DNA from: Tyzzerella sp. UBA1042
GTDB lineage: Bacteria > Bacillota > Clostridia > Lachnospirales > Anaerotignaceae
Length of the DNA: 25,125 nt
Assembly (NCBI GenBank): GCA_002316675.1
Contig: DCDZ01000003.1
Span: 1-25,125, forward strand
Direction: 5' to 3'
Each line of letters begins with the position of its first letter. Position 1 is the first letter of the stretch. Of this stretch, positions 7,355 to 14,586 are shown piece by piece. Below the pieces are notes generated by a model. That model did not search any database. It saw only the letters and a list, made by a program, of their open reading frames with translations, and was not told the origin of the DNA. Made by a program: the position numbers and the translations under genes.

Positions 7355-8977
7355 TTACATATAACCGCCCATGCCCGGATCCGGCATAGCCGCAGGTGTC
7401 TTAGAAGGCAGCTCTGCTACCACGGCTTCCGTTGTCAGGAAGGAAGACGCAACGGAGGTTGCATTTTGCAATGCACTTCTTGTTACCTTGGCAGGGTCAA
7501 GAATACCCGCCTCAACCATTTCAACATACTCTTCTGTTAATGCATTAAAGCCAACGCCTTCTGCCATTTCTTTTACTTTATTCACAACAACAGAGCCTTC
7601 CAAGCCTGCATTTTCTACAATCTGGCGCAAAGGTGCTTCCAACGCCTTGATCACAATGGCTGCGCCGGTTTTTTCGTCACCCACAAGGGCTTCGCACGCC
7701 GCTTTCACCCGGTCAATAACGTGCACAAAAGCTGTGCCGCCTCCGGCAACAATGCCTTCCTCAACCGCCGCTCTTGTAGCCGCCAAAGCATCCTCCATAC
7801 GCAGCTTCTTTTCCTTCATTTCTGTTTCTGTTGCGGCGCCTACCTTAATCACTGCCACACCGCCGCTAAGTTTTGCCAGTCTTTCCTGCAATTTTTCTCT
7901 GTCAAATTCAGAATCCGTTTCCTCAATTGCTTTTCTGATCTGATAAATACGGCCTTCAATTTCTTCCTTAGCACCTGCGCCGTCAGCAATGATGGTCAGT
8001 TCTTTTTCAACACGAACAGTTTTCGCGCGGCCCAACATATCCAATGTGGTTTCCTTCAAATCCAAACCGATTTCCTCGGAAATCACCTGTGCCCCTGTCA
8101 GTGCAGCAATATCCGCCAACTGTGCTTTTCTTCTTTCCCCATAACCGGGTGCTTTCACGGCAACACAGGTAAAGGTGCCTCTTAATTTATTTACAACCAG
8201 GGTTGCAAGGGCTTCACCCTCAACATCGTCTGCAATCAATAAGAGTTTACCATTGGACTGCATAATCTGCTCTAGAACGGGAACCAATTCCTGAATGTTG
8301 GAAATCTTTTTATCTGTAACCAGAATATAAGGATCCTCCAAAATAGCAACCATTTTTTCCATATCTGTGGACATATAAGAAGAAAGATAGCCCTTATCAA
8401 ACTGCATACCTTCCACCAAATCCAGCTCTGTTTTCATGGTTTTGGACTCTTCCACCGTAATCACGCCATCGTTTGTAACCTTTTCCATGGCATCGGCAAC
8501 CATCTCACCAACCTCATCGTCCCCTGCGGAAATTGCCGCAACGTTGGAAATATGTTTTTTGGTGGTAACCGCCTGGCTTAATTTCTTGATTTCCTCCACA
8601 GCCACTTCTGTTGCCTTCTGCATACCTTTTCTTAAAATAATTGCATTAGCCCCTGCTGCAATATTCTTCAAGCCCTCTTGAATCATTGCCTGTGCCAAAA
8701 CCGTTGCGGTTGTGGTGCCATCGCCGGCAACGTCATTTGTTTGTGTTGCAACCTCTTTTACCAGCTGTGCGCCCATGTTTTCATAAGGATCTTCCAACTC
8801 AATATCCTTTGCAATGGTTACACCGTCATTTGTAATCAAGGGAGATGTAAACTTACGATCTAAAACAACATTACGCCCCTTAGGACCCAATGTGACCTTT
8901 ACGGTATTTGCCAGTTTATCCACACCGGCAGCCATCAAGCTTCTAGCATCTGTGCTATATTTAATTTCTTTTGCCAT
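7355..8977 (-). CDS. groEL: Chaperonin GroEL (Hsp60)
   Basis: The 60-kDa chaperonin that folds proteins in the cytosol in a double-ring cage with GroES and ATP. All 540 residues align with the family as I know it: N-terminal VTLGPKGRNVVLD (28-40), the ATP-site motif GDGTTT (85-90), the hinge and apical segments in the usual order, and a Gly-Met rich end (MPDPGMGGYM). The start ATG follows AAGGAGG by about 10 nt. It is the second gene of the groES-groEL operon, 20 bp behind groES, and is closed by a strong terminator. Control by HrcA is implied by the CIRCE element upstream of groES. Nothing is unusual. Confidence 0.99.
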   Translation of the reverse strand: MAKEIKYSTDARSLMAAGVDKLANTVKVTLGPKGRNVVLDRKFTSPLITNDGVTIAKDIELEDPYENMGAQLVKEVATQTNDVAGDGTTTATVLAQAMIQEGLKNIAAGANAIILRKGMQKATEVAVEEIKKLSQAVTTKKHISNVAAISAGDDEVGEMVADAMEKVTNDGVITVEESKTMKTELDLVEGMQFDKGYLSSYMSTDMEKMVAILEDPYILVTDKKISNIQELVPVLEQIMQSNGKLLLIADDVEGEALATLVVNKLRGTFTCVAVKAPGYGERRKAQLADIAALTGAQVISEEIGLDLKETTLDMLGRAKTVRVEKELTIIADGAGAKEEIEGRIYQIRKAIEETDSEFDREKLQERLAKLSGGVAVIKVGAATETEMKEKKLRMEDALAATRAAVEEGIVAGGGTAFVHVIDRVKAACEALVGDEKTGAAIVIKALEAPLRQIVENAGLEGSVVVNKVKEMAEGVGFNALTEEYVEMVEAGILDPAKVTRSALQNATSVASSFLTTEAVVAELPSKTPAAMPDPGMGGYM

Positions 8978-8997
8978 ATCTCAAACGCCTCCTTAAA

Positions 8998-9285
8998 TCA
9001 GTCTTTTACAATTGCCAAAATATCATTTTGCTTCATCACCAAATACTCTTCGCCATCAAATTTGATTTCCATGGCACCATATCTGGAAAAAATAACATGA
9101 TCGCCTTCTTTTAAAACCATTTCCACTTTTGTATCCCCTACCATACCTCCGGGACCAACGGCAACCACAATGGCTTCCTGCGGTTTTTCTTTTGACTGAG
9201 ATGTCAAAATCAAGCCTGATTTTGTGGTTTCCTCTGCCTCTAACTGCTTTAATACTACCTTATCTCCTAATGGTGAAAGTTTCAT
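8998..9285 (-). CDS. groES: Co-chaperonin GroES (Hsp10)
   Basis: The 95-residue lid of the GroEL chamber. It has the family opening LSPLGDKVVLK, the mobile loop around residues 17-30 (EAEETTKSGLIL) that contacts GroEL, and the roof and core segments typical for a 10-kDa chaperonin. The ATG is preceded by a near-perfect AAGGAGGTCG. It is the first gene of the operon, directly downstream of the promoter and CIRCE operator. Length and order are normal. Confidence 0.98.
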   Translation of the reverse strand: MKLSPLGDKVVLKQLEAEETTKSGLILTSQSKEKPQEAIVVAVGPGGMVGDTKVEMVLKEGDHVIFSRYGAMEIKFDGEEYLVMKQNDILAIVKD

Positions 9286-9311
9286 AAAACGACCTCCTTA
9301 TTTCTATATTG

Positions 9312-9338
9312 TTAGCACTCAATTTAGCCGAGTGCTGA
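9312..9338. promoter_or_regulatory. CIRCE operator (HrcA binding site)
   Basis: TTAGCACTC-N9-GAGTGCTGA matches the CIRCE consensus TTAGCACTC-N9-GAGTGCTAA with one mismatch in the right arm. It lies between the promoter and groES, where HrcA represses heat-shock operons in Firmicutes. Confidence 0.96.
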
Positions 9339-9346
9339 TTTCTGTT

Positions 9347-9377
9347 ATTATATTAGCATTTTTTCAAGATTATTCAA
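9347..9377 (-). promoter_or_regulatory. groESL promoter
   Basis: On the minus strand a perfect TATAAT (9347-9352) lies just upstream of CIRCE, with TTGAAT (9372-9377) 19 nt further up. The spacer is long; alternatively TAATAT, preceded by TG as an extended -10, gives a 16-nt spacer with the same -35. Transcription would begin at the edge of CIRCE. Confidence 0.6.
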
Positions 9378-9564
9378 ATATTATTTTACATCATTTTTGC
9401 ATCAAATCACTTATATTCCGGTGAATTTTTCTAAAAAAAAGGTTTTATCTCATTTTTTCTAAGAAATACTCTATTTTCCTTTGAATTTCCTATCAATTTA
9501 AAACTCGCTTTTTATATAAACCCCCGACGCAAAACTACACTCCATGATTCCCGTTCAAAGAATG

Positions 9565-9598
9565 CTAAAAAATGCCCTTTAGGCCCTAGCCTTTGGGG
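9565..9598 (-). terminator. Terminator of the thioredoxin-reductase-like gene
   Basis: On the minus strand CCC-AA-AGGC-TAGG-GCCT-AAA-GGG forms a hairpin (plus positions 9575-9598) followed by CATTTTTT. The same 3' arm GCCTAAAGGG can instead pair perfectly with CCCTTTAGGC encoded at 9654-9663, immediately after the gene, so two stems compete for one arm. The remaining intergenic sequence up to the groES promoter (about 9400-9560) is AT-rich with no visible feature. Confidence 0.7.
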
Positions 9599-9669
9599 AA
9601 TGCAAAAGGTATCCTAAAAATAAGGACAAGCCTTTGCCCAAATCCTTGTAGCTGCCTAAAGGGAGTTCT

Positions 9670-10530
9670 TTATTCCTTCTTCATTTTATCTATATCAGAA
9701 ACTACGGAAAGCGCCGCAATTAAGCCCTCGCCCACTGCCTTTGCAATTTGATACGGCGCACCGGTGCAATCACCCGCTGCATAAACAAAGGGTAAATTTG
9801 TAGCCATACGACGGTCTACCTCAATATTTTTTCCATCTGTCTTTAATCCGTAAATTAAGCTGTCCGGCGGCAATGTATCTTTTGCAAAGAAAATGCCATC
9901 ACAGGGAATCTCTTCCTTGTCTGTCACAAGGGCAGTCAATTTGTCTCCGGTACCTTTTACGGCCATTGGCTTTGCAGACAAAACTCCAACAGAATTCTTA
10001 AGGTTTGTGATGGTTTTATGCAGAGGAATATACAGCACCTCTTTACAAATATCCGCCAAGAAATTTGCCTCTGCTTCCCCCTCTTCATTTTCGCTGACAA
10101 CCACCACTTTTTTGTCTTTATAAAGCATACCGTCGCAGGTAGCGCAATAGCTGACACCCTTGCCCAGATACTCCATTTCACCGGCAATACCCTTGCTTTT
10201 GCTTAACCCTGTTGCCAAAATAACCGCTTTTGCTTCTATAAAATTATTTTCCGCATTAATCATATAATGCTCTCCCATATTCAAAATCTGGGTAACACGG
10301 CACTCTTGGAATTCCACGTCTTTTTTCACTGCATGAGTATAAAATTGGTTTAACAATTCCTCGCCGTTCACCTCGGGAATTCCCAAATAATTATCCACTT
10401 TTTCAGCCGCAAACAATAAAGAGCTGTCTAGGCTTCTGCCAAAAACACATACGGTTTTATTTCTCTGACGGCAGTTGAGTGCTGCTGAAAGTGCCGCTGG
10501 CCCGCCGCCTATAATTGCAACATCAAGCAT
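9670..10530 (-). CDS. Thioredoxin reductase-like flavoprotein, probably ferredoxin-type
   Basis: A 286-residue FAD protein. It has an N-terminal dinucleotide motif GGGPAALSAA (8-17), ILATG (104-108), the redox-active C129-A-T-C132-DG of thioredoxin reductases, and a C-terminal FAD segment VYAAGDCTGAPYQIA. It is shorter than usual NADPH-thioredoxin reductases (about 305-320). Where those have the NADPH site GGGDSA, this protein reads SENEEGEAEA (146-155), and the HRRxxxR segment is also missing. Loss of both features is the mark of clostridial ferredoxin-dependent flavin thioredoxin reductases (FFTR), so electrons may come from ferredoxin instead of NADPH. The ATG follows AGGAGG by 7 nt. It is a single-gene unit behind a strong promoter and a ~180-nt leader. 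No thioredoxin gene lies next to it. Confidence 0.85.
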   Translation of the reverse strand: MLDVAIIGGGPAALSAALNCRQRNKTVCVFGRSLDSSLLFAAEKVDNYLGIPEVNGEELLNQFYTHAVKKDVEFQECRVTQILNMGEHYMINAENNFIEAKAVILATGLSKSKGIAGEMEYLGKGVSYCATCDGMLYKDKKVVVVSENEEGEAEANFLADICKEVLYIPLHKTITNLKNSVGVLSAKPMAVKGTGDKLTALVTDKEEIPCDGIFFAKDTLPPDSLIYGLKTDGKNIEVDRRMATNLPFVYAAGDCTGAPYQIAKAVGEGLIAALSVVSDIDKMKKE

Positions 10531-10595
10531 AAGATAACCTCCTACTTTCTTTTCTATTATTTACTATTCTTCTATTTCTCATTCCCGGCATACCG

Positions 10596-10714
10596 AAAAA
10601 AGAAAGAAATCTATGTAAAATTTGAATCACTCTATTTTTACATAGAAACGTTCCTGGCCCTCACAAGAAACACAGACCGCTTTTCCCTACAAAAGTTTCC
10701 AATCCCTTCCGTAG
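10596..10714 (-). promoter_or_regulatory. Hairpin-rich leader with possible attenuator
   Basis: Read on the minus strand, the leader begins with a 9-bp hairpin, CTACGGAAG/CTTTTGTAG with two G-U pairs (10687-10714). It later has a perfect 11-bp stem TCTATGTAAAA/TTTTACATAGA (10610-10646) followed directly by the T-rich tract TTTCTTTCTTTTTT (10596-10609). This has the layout of an intrinsic terminator placed before the gene, although the stem is AT-rich. I recognise no riboswitch class. Confidence 0.4.
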
Positions 10715-10717
10715 TGT

Positions 10718-10746
10718 ATTATACCATATCTTTCTTTTTTTGTCAG
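10718..10746 (-). promoter_or_regulatory. Strong promoter of the thioredoxin-reductase-like gene
   Basis: On the minus strand CTGACA (10741-10746), a 17-nt spacer and TATAAT (10718-10723) preceded by TGG, an extended -10. The start point would be about 180 nt upstream of the ATG at 10530. Confidence 0.8.
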
Positions 10747-10810
10747 TCACTTTGATACAGGATACGTTATCCAGAGCAATTTATTCTGTAAATTCTTTTT
10801 GATCCACGAC

Positions 10811-10869
10811 AAAAACAGGCACTTACCATGGGCATTGATAAAATCAAATTTTTTATGGCTTGTGCCTGT
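10811..10869 (-). terminator. Terminator of the EF-G paralogue gene
   Basis: On the minus strand ACAGGCAC (10862-10869) pairs perfectly with GTGCCTGT (10815-10822), followed by T residues. The 39-nt interior can extend the stem through CCAT/ATGG. It begins about 25 nt after the stop codon. Confidence 0.8.
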
Positions 10870-10893
10870 ATTGATATCATTTACTTTAAAGAA

Positions 10894-12972
10894 TTATTTT
10901 CCCTTCTCCGCCGCTCTGCGCTCAATGATTTTTTTCTGAATTTCTGCGGGAACCTCTTCATAGCGTTCAAAGAAGTGCTTGTATTCTCCCCGGCTTTGGG
11001 TCAAGGAACGTAAATCTGTAGCATATTTTTGCATTTCCAATGTGGGAACCTCGGCAATAATGCACTTCTTGCTGCCTACGGCGTCCATGCTCAAAATGCG
11101 TCCTCTCCGCTTATTAATGTCTCCCATAATATCCCCCATATATTTCTCGGGAATCAACACTTCAATATGCTCAATGGGCTCCAGTAAGGTAGGTTTCGCC
11201 TGAGGAACGCCTTCCTTGAAGGCAACGGAGGTTGCCATTTTAAACGCCATTTCCGAAGAATCCACAGGATGATAAGAACCATCCACCAAGGTTGCTTTTA
11301 AACCAACCACAGGATACCCTGCCAAAACGCCGCTTAAAACGCATTCCTGCAGCCCTTTTTCCACTGCGGGGAAATATTGCTTCGGTACGGAGCCGCCAAA
11401 AATCTTTTCTACAAATTCAAAAGGTTTGGACAGATCGCCGCTTGGTTCAAATTCCATAACAATATCCCCAAACTGTCCGTGTCCGCCGGATTGTTTCTTA
11501 TACCGCCCTCTGACGGAGGATTTTCCTTTCACAGTTTCTCTGAAGGGAATGATTGGATCAAGCAGTTCCACCTCAATCTTATATTTCGTTTTTAATTTAT
11601 TTACCATGACATCCAACTGCTGTTCGCCAATGCCGGAGATAACCGTTTGCTTTGTTTCTTTGTTTACTTCCATTTTAATGGTGGGGTCTTCCTCTCTGAT
11701 TTTTGACAATGCAACAGAAAGCTTATCCTCATCCCCCTTGCCCTTTGGCTGGATGGCCATGGAAAGCACAGAACTTGGCAGGGGCAGCTTTGGCAGAAGA
11801 ATCGGATGCTCCTTCGTCGCCAGAGTATCCTGGGTTGAGGTATTGGAGAGCTTCGCCAATGCACCAATATCCCCCGTATGCAATTCATTGACCTCAATTT
11901 GCTCCTTCCCTTTGACAATATAAAGATGGCCTACCTTTTCCATGGTATCCTTTTCCACATTATAAACACTCATGGTATTGTCCAGTCTCCCGCTCATCAC
12001 TCTAAACAGGTTTAGGCGCCCAATATAGGGGTCAGAAATTGTTTTGAATACAAAGGCGGAAAAATTGTTGTCCTCGCCGCTGCACAGCACGGTGTCTGTG
12101 CCATCAATAAACGCATGGAAATTTTTCCTTGCTTCCATGGCGGGAGGGGTAAATCTTACAATGGTATTCATCAATAATTTTACACCATAGCCTAAGGTTG
12201 CCGAGCCGCACATGACCGGTGCAATGCTGCGGTTTTTAATCCCCTCAAGCAATCCGTCATAGATTTCTTCCTCTGTCAATTCTATATCATTAAAGAACTT
12301 CTCCATCAGCTCTTCGCTGCTTTCTGCGGCAACCTCCACCAGCATGGAACGGAGAACCTCTACTTCGTCAATTTTATCTTCCGGCATATCACAAGGCTGT
12401 AATTTGCCATCCACTTTTTTTCTTGCATCTTTTTTAATTAAATTAATAAAACCGATAAATTTGCCCTCTTCATCATTAAAAGGGATTTGCAAGGGTGCAA
12501 CGGCTTTCCCAAAATTACTCCTCAAATCTGCCAGGGTCTTTTCAAAATTCGCATTTTCATCGTCCATTTGGTTCACAAAGAAAAATTTCGGAAGATGCAG
12601 CTCTTCTGCGTATTCCCAAGCCTTTTCCGTCCCTACCTCTACGCCGGATTTAGCCGAAACCAAAATTAAGGCTGTATCCGCAACGCTCATTGCCATTTTT
12701 GCTTCCGAAATAAAGTCAAAATATCCCGGTGTATCTAGGAAGTTGATTTTTGTATCCTGCCACGCAACGGGCAGTACGGATGTGTTGATTGATACCTTAC
12801 GACGAATTTCTTCTGCTTCATAGTCACTAACGGTATTGCCCTCATCAACCTTTCCGAAGCGCTTTGTTGCGCCGGAATAGAAGAGAGCCGCTTCGGCATA
12901 TGTTGTCTTACCGGAACCGCTGTGACCCAATAGAACTACGTTTCTAACTCTGTCTGCAGTGTAATTTTTCAT
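10894..12972 (-). CDS. Elongation factor G-like GTPase (EF-G2 type)
   Basis: A 692-residue translational GTPase with the full EF-G domain set: G domain, beta barrel (domain II), then domains III-V including the RGRYKKQSGGHGQFGD segment of domain IV. Its G motifs differ from canonical EF-G: G1 is GHSGSGKTT (16-24), not AHIDAGKTT; G3 is DTPGYFDF (80-87), with Tyr where the catalytic His stands; G4 is NQMD (134-137), not NKMD. These changes are typical of the EF-G2/FusA2-like clade, whose exact role in translation is unclear. No ribosomal protein or EF-Tu gene is nearby, which also argues against the housekeeping fusA of the str operon. I start at ATG 12972, preceded by AGGAGG at 8 nt; the open frame runs 44 codons further up but with no homologous sequence. 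Confidence 0.92.
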   Translation of the reverse strand: MKNYTADRVRNVVLLGHSGSGKTTYAEAALFYSGATKRFGKVDEGNTVSDYEAEEIRRKVSINTSVLPVAWQDTKINFLDTPGYFDFISEAKMAMSVADTALILVSAKSGVEVGTEKAWEYAEELHLPKFFFVNQMDDENANFEKTLADLRSNFGKAVAPLQIPFNDEEGKFIGFINLIKKDARKKVDGKLQPCDMPEDKIDEVEVLRSMLVEVAAESSEELMEKFFNDIELTEEEIYDGLLEGIKNRSIAPVMCGSATLGYGVKLLMNTIVRFTPPAMEARKNFHAFIDGTDTVLCSGEDNNFSAFVFKTISDPYIGRLNLFRVMSGRLDNTMSVYNVEKDTMEKVGHLYIVKGKEQIEVNELHTGDIGALAKLSNTSTQDTLATKEHPILLPKLPLPSSVLSMAIQPKGKGDEDKLSVALSKIREEDPTIKMEVNKETKQTVISGIGEQQLDVMVNKLKTKYKIEVELLDPIIPFRETVKGKSSVRGRYKKQSGGHGQFGDIVMEFEPSGDLSKPFEFVEKIFGGSVPKQYFPAVEKGLQECVLSGVLAGYPVVGLKATLVDGSYHPVDSSEMAFKMATSVAFKEGVPQAKPTLLEPIEHIEVLIPEKYMGDIMGDINKRRGRILSMDAVGSKKCIIAEVPTLEMQKYATDLRSLTQSRGEYKHFFERYEEVPAEIQKKIIERRAAEKGK

Positions 12973-13381
12973 AATACCAACCTCCTGATTCAATTTTATT
13001 TGGCAAATCGCCCAGTGTATTGCTATGTATACAAAATATCGTTTTTCAACAACATTTACATATATAATTTTCTTCACTTGTACCGATTTTCCTTCAAATT
13101 CCATAGAGAAAAATAATATTTAGTATATAGTACCAAAAAACTTCTTATACTTTGTTTCATTTTTCACGTATATCTTGTCAAATTTTGAAGAAAAAACAGG
13201 ATTTCCTCCTTCCGTCCTTTGAAAAACGAAACGTGTTCTTTCATAAAATTTGGTTTTTTCCCATTCTATATGAAACTTATGCTATTTCCCCACTGTCAAA
13301 GACTTCCCTACATGATCAATATTTTTATTGCTGGCCTTATTTAACAGCTCCGGAAATATAGAAGAGTGCAAGAAAACAGGC
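12973..13381. other. AT-rich intergenic region upstream of EF-G paralogue
   Basis: About 400 bases without a credible gene. It should carry the promoter of the EF-G-like gene, but I find no well-spaced pair: a perfect TTGACA on the minus strand near 13178-13183 lacks a -10 at the right distance, and TTGTTG with TATACA near 13030-13050 has a short spacer. No terminator is evident after the ABC fragment. Confidence 0.4.
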
Positions 13382-13717
13382 CTATCCCACCTGCGATTCT
13401 ATATTCCAATCAACGGCTTTATTTTGCAACGTCCAAAGCCTATGATAAAGGCCCTTCTTTCCCATCAGCTCCTCATGGGCCCCTTTTTCATGGATACCCC
13501 CCTTTACAACTAAAATCTGGTGGACCCTCTGAATGATTTCTAGGCGATGGGCAATCATCACCACTGTTCGCCCCTTCACAAGCTGTCCAATGGCTCGCTG
13601 AATCAGCACCTCGTTGCGTGCATCCAATCTGGCGGTGGGCTCATCCAAAAGCAACAGCGGTGCGTCCTTGAGCATCGCCCGGGCAATAGAAATTCGCTGT
13701 TTCTCACCGCCGGGCTG
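13382..13717 (-). pseudogene. ABC exporter ATP-binding domain, C-terminal remnant
   Basis: Only the last ~110 residues of an ABC transporter ATPase remain. Visible are PGGEKQRISIARAMLKDAP (signature LSGGEKQR altered to QPGGEKQR), Walker B LLLLDEPTARLD, the H-loop MIAHRL and a normal C-terminal end (HEELMGKKGLYHRLW). Walker A, the Q-loop and all transmembrane helices are missing. The sequence resembles fused permease-ATPase exporters that are often next to AraC-type regulators. Coding similarity stops at about 13711-13717, where sequence of an AraC gene on the other strand begins, so the frame that stays open beyond this point is antisense to AraC and has no meaning. There is no start codon or ribosome binding site; I regard it as inactive. 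Confidence 0.88.
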
Positions 13718-13953
13718 AATCAACAGAAGCTCATCTCGGGGTTTAAGCAGCTTAACGGCATCCGATTTATGAGTATGTAAAGCGAGTGCGTATGCAAAAA
13801 GCCATTGAACTTTTAATGGAAAGCGATATGCCGGTTTTGGAAGTTGCAAGAAGTGTGGGTTATTGCGGCAACAGACATTTTTATGAGGCCTTCCGCCAAG
13901 TATACGGAACAACCCCAGGAAAGCTGCGCAAAGCCACCCACTCCATAGAATAA
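13715..13953 (+). pseudogene. AraC-family regulator, C-terminal remnant with frameshift
   Basis: This strand encodes the DNA-binding half of an AraC/XylS regulator. Frame one gives NQQKLISGFKQLNGI (13718-13762); after a one-base loss near 13762 the next frame gives PIYEYVKRVRMQKAIELL, then VLEVARSVGYCGNRHFYEAF, RQVYGTTPGKLRKATHSIE and the stop at 13951-13953. The second helix-turn-helix and the GYCGNRHFYEAFRQVYGTTP signature are clear. The N-terminal sensor domain and the start are missing. The 5' end abuts the truncated ABC gene on the opposite strand, which fits a deletion between two divergent genes. In this family AraC regulators often control the adjacent exporter, so both partners seem to have been lost together. 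Confidence 0.87.
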
Positions 13954-14000
13954 CCTCTCATTCTGCATCATATTCCCCGCAAAAAAGGGGGTCATGCCCG

Positions 14001-14066
14001 AAAAATAAAGCACCCCACTTATTCATTTCAGCATAACATACTGTTTGAATAATTGGGGTACTTTAT
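14001..14066 (-). terminator. Long hairpin terminator downstream of iscU
   Basis: The arms at 14005-14025 and 14046-14066 match at 19 of 21 positions (core CACCCCA/TGGGGTA region) and on the minus strand are followed by TTTTCGGG. It also closes the transcription unit of the plus-strand AraC remnant, so it may act in both directions. Confidence 0.75.
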
Positions 14067-14079
14067 CCTTGGTGTTTTT

Positions 14080-14104
14080 TTCGCCGGTAACACATACCGG
14101 CGAA
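14080..14104. terminator. Perfect GC-rich hairpin after iscU
   Basis: TTCGCCGGTA-ACACA-TACCGGCGAA is a perfect 10-bp stem 12 nt past the iscU stop. A T-run (TTTTTTT) precedes it and AATTTTCC follows it on the plus strand; on the minus strand the trailing bases are A residues, so for iscU it could serve as an mRNA 3' stabiliser more than as a terminator. Confidence 0.5.
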
Positions 14105-14116
14105 TTTTCCTATATT

Positions 14117-14560
14117 TTATTCCTCTTCAGCCTCTCCGTGATGTAATTCATCCACATCATTTACAGGGGGCTTTAATCCTTTGATTTCGATGCCATTTTG
14201 CTGTGCATAATCCCACAAAGCCGCATGAATGGCTTCTTCTGCAAGACAGGAGCAATGCACCTTTACCGGCGGCAAGCCATCTAAGGCCTCCATAACGGCT
14301 CTATTTGTTACTTCCAACGCCTCTTGCACAGTCTTTCCCTTTACTAGCTCCGTTGCCATCGAGCTTGTTGCTACGGCAGCACCACAGCCAAAGGTTTTAA
14401 ACTTTGCATCCTGAATACGTCCGTCCTCTATTTTTAAATAAACCTTCATGATGTCGCCGCACTTCATATTACCCACTTGGCCAATACCGCTTGCGTCTTC
14501 AATCACACCAACATTTCTGGGGTTCATAAAATGATCCATTACCTTTTCGCTGTATTCCAT
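14117..14560 (-). CDS. iscU: Fe-S cluster assembly scaffold, NifU/IscU type
   Basis: The scaffold on which [2Fe-2S] or [4Fe-4S] clusters are built from sulfur delivered by the adjacent cysteine desulfurase. Of 147 residues, Cys34 (in MKCGDIM, with Asp36), Cys59 (FGCGAAVA) and Cys103/Cys105 (VHCSCLAEEAI) are the expected cluster-binding positions. The end, after about residue 125, is a short acidic extension (PPVNDVDELHHGEAEEE) without the C-terminal Nfu domain of full-length NifU. GAAGGAGGAG precedes the ATG. It lies 26 bp after iscS and is clearly co-transcribed with it. No hscA, hscB, ferredoxin or iscR gene accompanies the pair, the usual minimal form in Clostridia; the name nifU is also used for this form. 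Confidence 0.96.
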   Translation of the reverse strand: MEYSEKVMDHFMNPRNVGVIEDASGIGQVGNMKCGDIMKVYLKIEDGRIQDAKFKTFGCGAAVATSSMATELVKGKTVQEALEVTNRAVMEALDGLPPVKVHCSCLAEEAIHAALWDYAQQNGIEIKGLKPPVNDVDELHHGEAEEE

Positions 14561-14586
14561 GGTTTTCTCCTCCTTCGTTCCTTACT

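Noticed and set aside
7371..7943. Long plus-strand open frames within groEL, and similar ones within MCP, recN, dxs and ispA
   Set aside because: They are antisense shadows of well-supported genes, with no ribosome binding sites and low-complexity Ser/Ala-rich translations.
12973..13104. 44-codon N-terminal extension of the EF-G paralogue
   Set aside because: The extension has no similarity to EF-G, while an AGGAGG site sits directly before the internal ATG at 12972.
13718..13912. Upstream part of the minus-strand frame of the ABC remnant as real protein
   Set aside because: This part is antisense to the clear AraC helix-turn-helix sequence and has no ABC-like residues.
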